A DNA stretch of 64,000 nt from Blastopirellula marina. GTDB taxonomy: Bacteria; Planctomycetota; Planctomycetia; Pirellulales; Pirellulaceae. The stretch lies in assembly GCF_002967715.1 (NCBI RefSeq), contig NZ_PUIA01000085.1, positions 124,001 through 188,000 on the forward strand. Reading direction: 5' to 3'. Position numbers and translations under genes: made by a program. How positions within the stretch are numbered: the first letter of the stretch is position 1; the number at the start of each line of letters is the position of its first letter. Shown here in pieces: positions 18,722 through 28,800 of this stretch. The notes under the pieces are model-generated. The model was given only the letters and a program-made list of their open reading frames with translations. It searched no databases and was not told where the DNA came from.

Positions 18722-19543
18722 ATGACGATCGTGCTCGCAGTCCTGTTCGGAGCAGTAGTCGGTTTTGCCCTAGGGCTGACCGGCGGTGGAGGAGGCGTGT
18801 TCGCCGTTCCTCTGCTCGTCTTCGGATTGGGGGTCGAGCCGCGAGAAGCTGTAGGCATCTCTTTGGCTGCCGTCGGCGGCACGGCGATTTCCGGAGCACT
18901 TCCTCGATTGCTGCGAAATGAAATCGAACTGAGAACGGGCCTGCTATTTGCGATCTCGGGCATGTTGGGCGCGCCGGTGGGAGCTTACCTTTCCAAATTT
19001 GTCCCCGGAAACGTTTTGCTCATCCTGTTTGCACTGCTGATGTTCGTGGTCGCCTATCGCATGTGGCAGAAAGCCAAGAACCCGGCGGTCGCCGTACCGA
19101 CGGCCAACTGCGAAAGAGATTCCGACCGTGCCAGTTGTCAGCGAGATGAAGACGGAAAACTGATCCTCACTTCCAAGTGTGCTCGGCTGCTGGTTTTGGT
19201 GGGTATCGCCACCGGCCTGCTATCGGGGATGTTCGGTGTCGGAGGTGGATTCGTGATTGTTCCAGCCCTGGTGCTTTTCAGCGGCATGGCCATTCATAGC
19301 GCAATCGCTACGTCGCTGTTTGTCATCGTGCTGATCAGCCTGAGCGGGTTTACTTCGCACCTTTTTAGTGGCAATGATTTCAACTGGGGTCTGACCATTC
19401 AGTTCTTGATCGGCGGGTTCGCAGGCATGACCCTTGGGAGCCTGCTCGCTCGAAAACTGAAAGGCCCCACGCTCCAAAAGATCTTTGCGATTGCGGTCGC
19501 ACTGGTCGCCATATTTGTGATCGCCAAGTCAACACTCCTATAA
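18722..19543 (+). CDS. TauE/SafE-family sulfite/sulfur-anion exporter
   Basis: 273 residues with about eight hydrophobic segments. Two related halves begin GAVVGFALGLTGGGGGVFAVPLLVF and GIATGLLSGMFGVGGGFVIVPALVLF, the Gly-rich repeats that define TauE/SafE. Between them is a hydrophilic loop with two Cys (NCERDSDRASCQRDEDGK, plus SKCARL). Located in the inner membrane, the family is linked to export of sulfite, sulfoacetate or thiosulfate; CstB-type enzymes release thiosulfate and sulfite, so efflux of these fits. 106 bp separate it from arsR and 17 bp from the dioxygenase gene. Confidence 0.88.
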   Translation: MTIVLAVLFGAVVGFALGLTGGGGGVFAVPLLVFGLGVEPREAVGISLAAVGGTAISGALPRLLRNEIELRTGLLFAISGMLGAPVGAYLSKFVPGNVLLILFALLMFVVAYRMWQKAKNPAVAVPTANCERDSDRASCQRDEDGKLILTSKCARLLVLVGIATGLLSGMFGVGGGFVIVPALVLFSGMAIHSAIATSLFVIVLISLSGFTSHLFSGNDFNWGLTIQFLIGGFAGMTLGSLLARKLKGPTLQKIFAIAVALVAIFVIAKSTLL

Positions 19544-19560
19544 CATTAAGGACCCTTACC

Positions 19561-20985
19561 ATGTTACTGAAATACTTTTACGACAAGTCCTTGGCTCATG
19601 CTTCTTACATGGTGGGATGCCAACGCGGCGGAGTGGCCGTGATTGTCGACCCAGGCCGCGACATCCAAAAGTACCTGGATGCCGCCCAGCGAGAAGGGGT
19701 CAAGATCACCGGTGTCGCCGAAACCCACATCCACGCCGACTACGTCTCCGGTGCACGCGAACTAGCCGATCGCGTGGGTGCCACGCTCTATGTTTCGGAC
19801 GAAGGTCCGAAGGAGTGGAAGTACGAATACGCTCACCAATACTCGCATCAGTTGCTGCACGATGGCGATCACTTCATGATCGGAAACATTCGTTTCGACG
19901 TGCTGCACACACCTGGCCATACGCCAGAAAGCATTTCCTTTATGCTGACTGACCAAGGGGGTGGAGCCCAAGAGCCGATGGGAATCTTCACCGGCGACTT
20001 CGTGTTTGTGAACGCGGTCGGTCGCCCCGACCTGTTGGAGCAGGCCGCCAAGATCATGAACACCGCGAGAGCAGGTGCCGTCGATCTTTTCCATTCGCTC
20101 GAGAAGTTCAAGCAACTGCCTGAGTACCTGCAAGTTTGGCCAGCCCATGGTGCCGGAAGTGCCTGTGGAAAGGGACTCGGTGCCGTTCCATCGTCGACCG
20201 TTGGTTACGAGAAGCGGTTCAACCCAGGCCTGCAGTTCAACGATGAAGAAGCGTTCGTTGAATACATCCTGGCCGATCAACCGGAAGTGCCTCCGTACTT
20301 CGCCGTGATGAAGCGAGTCAACAAGGAAGGCCCCAAGGTGATTGGCGAAAAGGCAACGACCAAAAAACTTTCGGCCAGCCAGCTTTCCGCAGCTATCGAG
20401 CAAGGCACCGTGGTCGATCTGGTCGCCTCGAAGACCTTCGCCCAGGGACACGCCCCGGGAACGATTAACATCCCCTTCGGCATGCTGAGCACCTGGGGAG
20501 GTTGGCTGATCGACTACGATCGTCCAACCAGCTTGATTGGCTCCTCGGAGCAAATCGAAGAGGCCCTGCACGTTCTTTTCAGTATCGGAGCCGAAGACAT
20601 CAGTGGCTATTTCGAGCGAGACGAACTCGCCCAGGCAAACGTCCTGACCGAAAGCTACGAAACGGTCACCGCAACCGAGCTATCCGAACTGCTGGCCGAT
20701 CAATCGGTCGCACTGGTCGACGTGCGAAGTGAACAAGAGTGGAACGCTGGCCATATCCCTCATGCCCAGCATCACTTCCTTGGCAAGTTGCCTGAAACGC
20801 TCGACACGATCCCACAGGGTCAAAAAGTGGTGATCAACTGCCGAAGCGGTGCTCGCTCGTCCGTTGGTGTCAGCGTGCTCCAGGCTGCCGGTCGCAAGGA
20901 CGTGATCAACCTTGAGGGGGGCTACACGGCCTGGACAGGCAAAGGTTACTCGGTGGTTCACCCCGAGGCCGTTGCATCCAAGTGA
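19561..20985 (+). CDS. Persulfide dioxygenase-rhodanese fusion, CstB-like
   Basis: 474 residues. Residues 1-245 are a metallo-beta-lactamase-fold persulfide dioxygenase with T55-H-I-H-A-D60, LHTPGHTPESISF and FTGDFVFVNAVGRPDL, the mononuclear iron ligand set of the ETHE1/CstB group. Residues ~265-365 form a rhodanese-like domain without a catalytic Cys (VVDLVASKTFAQGHAPGTINIP). Residues ~375-470 are an active rhodanese with the loop C427-RSGARS. This MBL, pseudo-rhodanese, rhodanese order is that of Staphylococcus aureus CstB, which turns persulfides into thiosulfate. Cytoplasmic, no leader. The gene symbol is not asserted because orthology was not tested. Confidence 0.9.
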   Translation: MLLKYFYDKSLAHASYMVGCQRGGVAVIVDPGRDIQKYLDAAQREGVKITGVAETHIHADYVSGARELADRVGATLYVSDEGPKEWKYEYAHQYSHQLLHDGDHFMIGNIRFDVLHTPGHTPESISFMLTDQGGGAQEPMGIFTGDFVFVNAVGRPDLLEQAAKIMNTARAGAVDLFHSLEKFKQLPEYLQVWPAHGAGSACGKGLGAVPSSTVGYEKRFNPGLQFNDEEAFVEYILADQPEVPPYFAVMKRVNKEGPKVIGEKATTKKLSASQLSAAIEQGTVVDLVASKTFAQGHAPGTINIPFGMLSTWGGWLIDYDRPTSLIGSSEQIEEALHVLFSIGAEDISGYFERDELAQANVLTESYETVTATELSELLADQSVALVDVRSEQEWNAGHIPHAQHHFLGKLPETLDTIPQGQKVVINCRSGARSSVGVSVLQAAGRKDVINLEGGYTAWTGKGYSVVHPEAVASK

Positions 20986-21031
20986 TTGGCGGAAGGCCCG
21001 TATCACTCCTCCTAGAATTGTAAGGTGACCC

Positions 21032-21784
21032 ATGATCAATACGACGACCCAGGCACGTTCTCAATCTCTGGCAGAGCGGTTGAACGACCCTCGCACGCAA
21101 GAGATGTTGCATCGCCTGCTAGACCATGCAGAAGTGCTGGACAATCTGCTTGCGATGGCCCAAGACGTACCCAATCTTGTTGCCATCGCAACGGACTTGT
21201 TCGACGCCGTCGCTCGCCAGGCCGCTGATCAAAACATCGACCTCGAGCAACGTGCTACCCAATTGCTTCTGCTTTTCAAGAAGGCGACCGACCCCGAGAA
21301 CCTCCAGGCATTGAACGTGTTGGTCGATCACCTTCCGCAACTGGAGAAAGCAGCAGAGATGTCGGACGATTTGCCGAACCTGATAGCCGTAGCGACCGAT
21401 GTCTTCGATGAATGGGCCGCCGAGTTGAAAGCGGATGGCGTCGAACTGGAGCAGAGTGTCCGCAACGGGCTTCGTGCGGCACTCTACCTGGGTGGCCAAA
21501 TCCGACGTGAAGAACTCGACCGGCTGGGTTACTTACTCAAGTCGGATGTCCTCAGTCAGCATTCCGTCGAAACGGTGAGCCTGATGGGCTCGGCCTTATC
21601 GTCTTGTCGCCAAGGAAGCTGCGAACATCCGGTGCCTGAACGCATGGGGCTAATGGGACTGCTCAGCGCCTCACGCGATTCCAATACGCAGCGTGCATTG
21701 GCCTTTGCAGTTCAATTCGGGAAGTGCTTTGGCAATTTGCTCGATAAGAACCATCCCTCCACCTCCCCCGATGTCAAGAATTAG
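21032..21784 (+). CDS. DUF1641 domain protein
   Basis: 250 residues, soluble, helical. The C-terminus has the DUF1641 pattern MGLMGLLSASRDSNTQRALAFAVQFGKCFG. Two internal copies of a ~29-residue unit stand about 75 residues apart: VPNLVAIATDLFDAV...NIDLEQR and LPNLIAVATDVFDEW...GVELEQS. A CRQGSC pair occurs before the DUF1641 core. DUF1641 proteins recur beside sulfide:quinone oxidoreductases and formate dehydrogenases, in the latter case as YrhD. The stop is 11 bp before the SQR start. Inference: an accessory or partner of SQR, perhaps its membrane or quinone docking aid; no activity is known. Confidence 0.8.
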   Translation: MINTTTQARSQSLAERLNDPRTQEMLHRLLDHAEVLDNLLAMAQDVPNLVAIATDLFDAVARQAADQNIDLEQRATQLLLLFKKATDPENLQALNVLVDHLPQLEKAAEMSDDLPNLIAVATDVFDEWAAELKADGVELEQSVRNGLRAALYLGGQIRREELDRLGYLLKSDVLSQHSVETVSLMGSALSSCRQGSCEHPVPERMGLMGLLSASRDSNTQRALAFAVQFGKCFGNLLDKNHPSTSPDVKN

Positions 21785-21795
21785 GAGCACCTGTC

Positions 21796-22980
21796 ATGAC
21801 CCATCATCAGATTGTTATTGTTGGCGGGGGAACCGCAGGCATCACGGTGGCTGCACGTTTGCGAAACGCCGATCCGTCGCTCGATATCGCCCTCGTCGAA
21901 CCTTCCGATAAGCACTACTACCAGCCGCTTTGGACCCTGGTCGGTGGTGGCATCTTTCGCCCCGAAGTATCCGGGCGGGAAGAAGCAAGTGTCATTCCAC
22001 GAGGGGTGAAGTGGATCAAGGATGCCGTCGCGACATTCCAGCCGAACGACAATCAACTGACCACGCGCGACGGCCAAACACTTACCTATGATTACTTGAT
22101 TGTCGCCCCAGGTATCCAGGTCAATTGGGATAAAGTCAAAGGACTCAAAGAATCGGTCGGCAAGGACGGAGTTTGCAGCAACTATTCAATCAACACGGTT
22201 GCCAGCACTTGGAAGTTCATTCGTGAACTCAAAGAGGGGACGGCCCTCTTCACGCAGCCAGCCGGAGCCGTCAAATGTGGCGGTGCCCCCCAGAAGATCT
22301 GCTACCTGGCCGAGGATCACTTCCGTCGATCAGGCGTCAGAGACAAAGTCAACGTGATATTCACCTCGGCAGGACCACGACTGTTCGCCGTGGAAGAATA
22401 CCGCGAGGTGCTGGAGGAAGTAGCTGCCCGTAAAGGGGTGGATACCCGCTTCCGTCACAATCTGACCGAGCTACGGCCTGAAAGCAAGGAAGCCATCTAT
22501 CGGCACATGGACACCGACGAAGAAATCGTTATCAAGTATGACATGATTCACGTGACACCGCCGATGGGCGCACCAGACTTTGTCGCCCATAGCGAATTGG
22601 CAGGCGAAGGTGGCTGGGTTGATGTCGACAAGTACACCCTGCGTCATAACCGGTTCTCCAACGTCTTCTCGCTCGGCGATGCCTCTAGCTTGCCGACCTC
22701 CAAGACTGGGGCAGCCATCCGCAAGCAGGCCCCAGTGCTGGTCGACAACCTGCTGTCCGTGATTCACGATCGTCCACCGGTCGCGCAGTACGACGGATAT
22801 ACGTCGTGCCCTGTAGTGACAGGTTACGATAGTCTGGTCCTGGCCGAGTTCAACTACGAAGGACGCCCGGCCGAAACGTTTCCCTTCGATCAAGCCCAAG
22901 AGCGATTCAGCATGTTCCTGCTGAAGAAATTCGGCCTGCCGGCTTTATACTGGCACGGCATGTTGAAAGGTCGTGTTTAG
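21796..22980 (+). CDS. sqr: Sulfide:quinone oxidoreductase, type II
   Basis: 394 residues. FAD-binding GGGTAGITVAARL at the N-terminus, the SQR signature KHYYQPLWTLVGGG at ~37-50, and two redox-cysteine segments corresponding to human SQOR C201 and C379: AVKCGGAPQKICYL and YTSCPVVTGYD. FSLGDASSLPTSKTGAAIRKQ is the second flavin-contact segment. The C-terminal LLKKFGLPALYWHGMLKG is amphipathic and would dip into the membrane near the quinone. Sulfide is oxidised to a persulfide with electrons passed to quinone; the persulfide then feeds the CstB-like enzyme. An AGGAG ribosome binding site lies at the end of the DUF1641 gene. Confidence 0.92.
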   Translation: MTHHQIVIVGGGTAGITVAARLRNADPSLDIALVEPSDKHYYQPLWTLVGGGIFRPEVSGREEASVIPRGVKWIKDAVATFQPNDNQLTTRDGQTLTYDYLIVAPGIQVNWDKVKGLKESVGKDGVCSNYSINTVASTWKFIRELKEGTALFTQPAGAVKCGGAPQKICYLAEDHFRRSGVRDKVNVIFTSAGPRLFAVEEYREVLEEVAARKGVDTRFRHNLTELRPESKEAIYRHMDTDEEIVIKYDMIHVTPPMGAPDFVAHSELAGEGGWVDVDKYTLRHNRFSNVFSLGDASSLPTSKTGAAIRKQAPVLVDNLLSVIHDRPPVAQYDGYTSCPVVTGYDSLVLAEFNYEGRPAETFPFDQAQERFSMFLLKKFGLPALYWHGMLKGRV

Positions 22981-23049
22981 AAACCTCCATGGTTCCCAAC
23001 TTTTTCGCAACCATCACAGATCACTCCCTCCACACTTAGGACGCCTCCC

Positions 23050-24147
23050 ATGAACGGCATATTGTCTCGCTTCCTTCTTGTTCTATTACTTTCCGCAGTC
23101 TGGTGTGCCTCGGTCGATGCCCAAGGATTTGGTCGCGGTCGTATGGGACGCGGCCCTGGTCAAGGTCAGGGTCAGGGTCCTGGCCAAGGCCCAGGTCCGG
23201 GGCAGGGTCAAGGCCAAGGTCCGGGTCGTGGCCAAGGTCCCGGTCATGGTCACGATGATCAGCATGCGGTCGACATGGAGGTCTTTCATTACCTGCTGGA
23301 AAACCACGAGAAAATTCGGCGTACGGTCAAAGAGCTCGACAACGGTGTGGAAACTCTTACCGAGTCGGACGATCCCAGTGTCGCGGCGCACATCAAGACT
23401 CACGTCGAACAAATGACGGTGCGTGTCGAAAAGCCCTCCCCCATTCGCATGCGAGATCCTTTGTTCGCCGAAATCTTCCAGCACACCAAGAAGATCAAGA
23501 TGCAGCATGAGGACACGCCGAAAGGGGTCAAAGTCACTGAAACATCCGACGACCCTTACGTAGCGACCCTCATCAAGGCCCACGCCAAAGTGGTTTCCGG
23601 TTTCGTTGCCAGAGGCTTTGCCGAAGCCGCCAAGAACCACGCCGTGCCAGGTCAAAAGCCAGCAGAACCAGGCGTCAAAAGTTTCCCCAAAATCAAAAAC
23701 CACGGCGGCGTCATTAGCCTGCCTGGTGCAGCCCATCAGCCTCGCTCGGGCACCAAAATTGCCGTCGATGTTACGCAGTCGTCGGAACCAAACGTATTAA
23801 ATCCCGCCATTGAAAAGGTTGCTCGCTTCGTCAACTTGTACGCCGGCGGGGGTAAAGAGTCTGCGACGGTCGAAATCGCTTTGGTCTTTCATGGCGGCGC
23901 TACTCTGGCCGTGCTGAATGACGATGCTTATAAAAGTACCTACCAAACCGAAGGAAACCCGAACCTCGCCCTCTTGCGGGATCTTCACCACGCTGGGGTG
24001 CAGATGTACGTTTGTGGTCAATCACTTCATGGAAAAGGCAAGACTCCCGACGACGTAGCTGTCTTTGTCGATACGGCCGTATCGGCGTTAACGACAAACG
24101 TCAACTTGCAGTCGGATGGCTACACCTACATTCCGCTGGGCGATTAA
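23050..24147 (+). CDS. Secreted DsrE/DsrF-like protein with Gly-Gln-Pro-rich linker
   Basis: 365 residues. Signal peptide (MNGILSRFLLVLLLSAVWCASVDA), then a low-complexity GPGQGQG tract (residues ~37-70) and a His-rich end (GHGHDDQH). A helical domain at ~75-190 carries two related ESDDPSVAAHIKTHVEQM and TSDDPYVATLIKAHAKVV units. The C-terminal ~130 residues are DsrE/F-like, with the active-site type Cys in MYVCGQSLHGKG. DsrE-like proteins carry or transfer sulfane sulfur; here the domain is exported, so it may handle sulfur outside the cytoplasm. It is within the sulfide operon, 69 bp after sqr and 64 bp before the CoA-disulfide-reductase-like gene. Confidence 0.75.
   Translation: MNGILSRFLLVLLLSAVWCASVDAQGFGRGRMGRGPGQGQGQGPGQGPGPGQGQGQGPGRGQGPGHGHDDQHAVDMEVFHYLLENHEKIRRTVKELDNGVETLTESDDPSVAAHIKTHVEQMTVRVEKPSPIRMRDPLFAEIFQHTKKIKMQHEDTPKGVKVTETSDDPYVATLIKAHAKVVSGFVARGFAEAAKNHAVPGQKPAEPGVKSFPKIKNHGGVISLPGAAHQPRSGTKIAVDVTQSSEPNVLNPAIEKVARFVNLYAGGGKESATVEIALVFHGGATLAVLNDDAYKSTYQTEGNPNLALLRDLHHAGVQMYVCGQSLHGKGKTPDDVAVFVDTAVSALTTNVNLQSDGYTYIPLGD
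23156..23253 (+). repeat. Low-complexity GGTCAAGG-type tandem repeat in coding sequence
   Basis: Imperfect 6-bp units of the form GG(T/C)CA(A/G) and GG(T/C)CC(T/G) run for almost 100 bases, encoding alternating Gly-Gln and Gly-Pro. Such tracts change length easily by slippage. Confidence 0.85.
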
Positions 24148-24211
24148 CAACCTATTGGTCGACAGAAAATACCTGCTTGTCGGCTCGACAAATATTTAAG
24201 AGGAACACCAA

Positions 24212-25858
24212 ATGAAGATCGTCATCGTTGGCGGTGTTGCCGGGGGTGCTTCGGCAGCCGCTCGTGCGCGACGTCTGAGCGAAGAAGCCGAGATCGTTGT
24301 TATCGAACGGGGTGCACATCCGTCCTTCGCCAATTGTGGTCTTCCCTATTACGTAGGTGGCGAAATTGAATCGCGCGACAAACTGCTCGTCGCGCCGATT
24401 CAACTGCTCCGCGAACGATTGAAACTGGATGTCCGCGTCCGAAGCGAAGTGACCAAGATCGATCCGCAAGCGAAAGCCGTTACCGTTAAGGAATTGGAAT
24501 CGGGCAAAGAGTACACCGAAAGCTATGACAGTCTAATCATCGCCACCGGTGCCTCCCCTTTCCGTCCCCCGCTGCCAGGGATCGACAACGAGCGAATCGT
24601 CAGCCTGCGTGACCTGAATGATGCCGATCGCATGCGGGATCTGGCCATCAATGGAGCCACCCAGGCCGTTATCGTCGGTGCCGGTTTCATTGGTATCGAA
24701 GTCGCCGAAAACCTCATTCGTCGTGGCATCAAGACGACCATTGTCGAACTAGCCAATCAAATTCTGCCCCCTTGGGATCAGGAAATGATTCTTCCGCTGC
24801 AACGGCATCTCATCGCCGAAGGGATCGACCTGCGGCTAGGGGCTTCCGCAGCGAAGTTCGAGTCTGATCAAGACAAGATCAACGTCACGATGAATGACTC
24901 TTCCGTCATCCCGGCCGACTTTGTCGTCCTGTGCATCGGCGTTCGTCCCGATAGCAAGCTGGCCGCAGAGGCTGGCATCGAGTGCGGCCCACGGGGTGGG
25001 ATTCGTGTCACGAGTCAAATGGAGACCAACATTCCCGACATCTACGCGGTAGGGGATGTCGTGGAAACAAAATGTTCGATCACCGGCGATCCCATCCAGA
25101 TTCCGTTGGCAGGCCCAGCGAATCGCCAAGGTCGCATCGCCGCCGATCGTATCTTCCAACGCGACTCGCAATACCGCGGCACGCAAGGAACGGCGGTCGT
25201 TGGCATGTTCGGTCAGACCGCGGCCATGACCGGCATGAGTGAAAAGGTTCTGCGTGCCAAGGGAATCTCGTACGAAAAAATTTACCTCCACCCAACCGAT
25301 CACGCTGGCTACTTCCCTGGCGCAAAGCAAATGCTGATGAAGCTGTTGTTCTCGCCGGACGACGGAAAGATCCTCGGGGCACAAGCCGCCGGAACTAGCG
25401 GCGTGGACAAGCGAATGGATGTGATCGCGATGGCGATCCAAGCCGGTATGACCGTGTACGATCTGGAAGAAGCGGAACTTTGCTACGCTCCGCAGTATGG
25501 CCACGCGAAGGATCCGGTCAACATGGCTGGCTTCATCGCTTCCGGAGTTTTGCGCGGCGACCAGCCGATTATCCATGCAAGCACGCTCGCCGATGAATCT
25601 TCCGCAGGTCTGTTTATCCTGGATGTCCGCACCACAGGCGAATATGCCAAAGGGCACATCCCCGGAGCGGTAAACATTCCGATCGAAGAACTACGTGATC
25701 GAATCCAGGAAGTTCCGGCCGATAAATCCATAGCAACCTACTGCCAGGTAGGCCAACGCGGCTATCTGGCCACGCGTCTTCTGCTTCAACATGGCATGAA
25801 TGCCCGCAACATCAGCGGAGGATACCGTCTGTGGAGCATCCTGGAAGATCCCAGCTAG
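24212..25858 (+). CDS. CoA-disulfide reductase-like flavoprotein with C-terminal rhodanese
   Basis: 548 residues. FAD motif GGVAGGASAAARARR, redox Cys42 in FANCGLPYYVGG (the CoA-disulfide reductase/NADH oxidase position), NAD motif VGAGFIGIEVAENL, and YAVGDVVE. The dimerisation domain ends near residue 445. A rhodanese domain follows (~455-545) with FILDVRTTGEYAKGHIPGAVNIP and active Cys511 in the loop CQVGQRG. The same fusion in Bacillus and Shewanella reduces CoA persulfide or polysulfide. The reaction here probably closes sulfane-sulfur recycling at the expense of NADH. Its stop overlaps the converging WD40-protein gene by 4 bases. Confidence 0.88.
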   Translation: MKIVIVGGVAGGASAAARARRLSEEAEIVVIERGAHPSFANCGLPYYVGGEIESRDKLLVAPIQLLRERLKLDVRVRSEVTKIDPQAKAVTVKELESGKEYTESYDSLIIATGASPFRPPLPGIDNERIVSLRDLNDADRMRDLAINGATQAVIVGAGFIGIEVAENLIRRGIKTTIVELANQILPPWDQEMILPLQRHLIAEGIDLRLGASAAKFESDQDKINVTMNDSSVIPADFVVLCIGVRPDSKLAAEAGIECGPRGGIRVTSQMETNIPDIYAVGDVVETKCSITGDPIQIPLAGPANRQGRIAADRIFQRDSQYRGTQGTAVVGMFGQTAAMTGMSEKVLRAKGISYEKIYLHPTDHAGYFPGAKQMLMKLLFSPDDGKILGAQAAGTSGVDKRMDVIAMAIQAGMTVYDLEEAELCYAPQYGHAKDPVNMAGFIASGVLRGDQPIIHASTLADESSAGLFILDVRTTGEYAKGHIPGAVNIPIEELRDRIQEVPADKSIATYCQVGQRGYLATRLLLQHGMNARNISGGYRLWSILEDPS

Positions 25859-28800
25859 TTGCGCTGGGCAAGCTCTTTGAGGAAACGCAAGTCGGCTTCC
25901 GATAGCACCGACAAGGGAATCGTCAACTGATTGCCCTCGGAAGTTCTTAGAACAGCCGACTTCGCGTCCCACTTGACCAATGCTGCGTCGATGTGAAATT
26001 GGCCTGACTTATCGGTCCAGGTTCGCATCGGCGTCAGCAATTCGCCGGCACCAGCGGCAGGCATTTCTCCGTTTTGTTTTTTGCCTTTAGCCACCGCAAC
26101 GAGCTCAATCTGTTTGGCCACCCCTTTCGGATCTCTCACAATTAGTTTCGTACCGTCAGGCGAGAAGGCCAGTCTGGGATCGCGTAAACCTTCTTCGGCA
26201 TAGACAAGCTTTTTCGCGCTGGTGTCCCATATTTCGAGGCGGTCGAAGAACAGATCGCGATTTTCATCGGCCACGGCAGACGGATAGAAAGTCGCCAGGA
26301 AGCGGCCATTTTTGCTGATAGCAATCGGACCGCCTGAGAAACGCGGCCACACGACTTGGGTGGTGCCATCCGGCTGACGCCGAACCAGGTCGTTGTCGAT
26401 CTCTTTGCCGACCCCAAGCAGTGATCCATCTGGCAGAAAGCCAGCGACCCATTCAAATGTTTCCATCATTCCCAGGTCCGTACCTTGCTTGGCATCATAA
26501 GCCTGGACACTCGCTTGAGCTTGAATCGCCAAAAGCATTTCATCATCCGGCGTAAAGGCAAGCTTCCCGAAACCGCGTGAACTGCTGCAGCCCAAAAAAT
26601 CGAATGCCTTCTTACCGCTTTCAAGTTCCCAAACACATGCCGCGGCGTCTTTATTCGTCGCGGCCAGACGCGTTGCATCGTTTGAAAATACCAGGTCGGT
26701 GACCACGCCCTTCAGATCGGTCCATTGCTGAAGCGGACGCAATGACCTGGCGTCCCACAGAATGACACGACCATCGTTACCGCCAGTGGCGAAGTACTTG
26801 CCTGCGGGACTGAACGCAACGCTGTTCATCCCTTTCGGATCGTCCAACAGGCTCGCGATGATCGCACCACTTTCGGCCTGCCACACGCGCACTGACCGGT
26901 TAGATTGTTCGGCCACGGTCACCACGTACTTTCCATCCGGCGAATAGGCCACGTCGGCGATACGCTCGCCTGGGCCCCCAAGTTTTTCGCGCCCGGTAAT
27001 CGGCAGCGGACGAAATTCATCCTGCGCATCAGGCCGCTTCTCGTTCACTTCCTGGATACCGGCTACCTCTTTAAAGGATTGGCCCGATCCATCGAACAAC
27101 ACTTGAAGACACAGTCTCTTCCCTCGCGTCTTAGGCGAGCACATCGCGATCAGCCCATAATTACGGGTGTAATTCAATCGACTCAGGCTATAAGTTCCGT
27201 CCTCGGTTCGTGTCGGTGGCCCCGGATCAGAAAAAGACCAGCGATTTCGGTACTCCCAAGGAACAGGCCCCAGCGAAGTCAGTTGGCCGGTGCTTAAATC
27301 GGCTTGACGCCACTCTCTGCCGGCCAGATGAAGTATCTTCGTTCCCTCGTCGTAACAGAAGTTTCCTTCTTCATATTCAGAAAGGACCAAGGTCTTTTGT
27401 TCGTCTCCCAAGCCTCGCCGGTAAAGCCCCTGCCCCTTATTTCGACGGGCAATCATTCTCTCGCGATAAAGTTCTCCGTCGATCACCCATCCTCCGCTGA
27501 ATTCACTCCACGAGGGATCCAGCACTCGAATCGTTAGATCGTCGGGATTGATGAGCAGTGGATGACTCGACAGCACCTGGCTCATGCTAAAACGCGTTAA
27601 GAAGAAGCCTCGCTCGACGACCTTTCCGTTCTCCTTGCGTACCATGGGCAACATCTCGTGCGGGCCAAATCGAATATTGAGATTATCAGCTTCGACACTA
27701 TTTCTTTCCTGAGGCAGCGTTTCCTTCGCCTCGTGGAAGATTTTAACCTGGTGATCGCCGTCCGCACTGAAGGTAACATCCGCGAACCAGGTTCTCCCCA
27801 CGTAACCCACGACGATCGCCCTCCCAATGCTCACTGGGGCGACCACAATCCCGAACGTCTCGGCAGACGCATCGGGTACTTCTTTCGGCGAAAGCAGCGG
27901 CAAGCCATCGGCTTGAGAAAAGTCATGCCGTTTCCCCGTTTGCGGTTCGAAGACGGCCAATTCCAGGCCCCCTTCGTCATTCAAGACCGAAGCCCAGACA
28001 AACTTTCCATCGTAGTGAAATCGACCGCCAGCATTTCGCGGTCGATCGGCTATCTTTCGTAGTCCACTGGCCTGCGAGTAGAGATAGTATGCATTGTCCG
28101 CGCTTACCAGGTCCCAATCTCCCCCCAGCGACTCGCAACCGTAGATCGTTTTCAACCCATCGAATTCGATCCGGCGAAAGGTCAAGTTATCGTTCACGGA
28201 TGCGTCGGCATTGCTGCGATTGACAACCGCAACCGGGGGCTCAGGCTGAATTTCCTTTCGCAGCGACTCTGCCGCCTGACGAACGTGCGGAAGAGCTTCT
28301 GGTGAATCGATCAGCTCCTGCAGAAACGCCCTTCCTTCCAGGCTACGAATTCGCTTGGGTTGTTCCCTGGCCAGGATGTAGATACGAGCAAAGTTTTCAT
28401 CGCTGGCCAGTTGCTGATACTTCAGCAGGATATTCTTGATCTCCGCGTAGCGATCCTGCGGCTTCCAATCTCGAACAATCATGTGCAGCAGTTCCGAGCT
28501 TGGCGACCAGGCCTTGGCTTCCGCTAATCCATGAACCAACTGCATCGCGATTGTCGTACGCAAGTCTTGATACGCATGGCTGTTCTGCACAAGCCTCTGG
28601 GCAACGGAGTCGGGTTGAACAAAGACGCGTAATTCGTTGATCGACGACTTATCAAACACCCTCATATGCCGAGCAGCCAGGCTGTAATGAGAGTGGTTGA
28701 CCAACACTTGAATATGCTGCAACGCGTGATACTTCAGCCGAGCACTGTTCTCAATATGCTCGACCGACTGAAAAGGGAACTCTTTCAGGCGGTTTTCCAC

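Noticed and set aside
23156-23253. Tandem repeat considered as CRISPR
   Set aside because: Units are 6-12 bp without spacers and encode Gly-Gln/Gly-Pro in frame.
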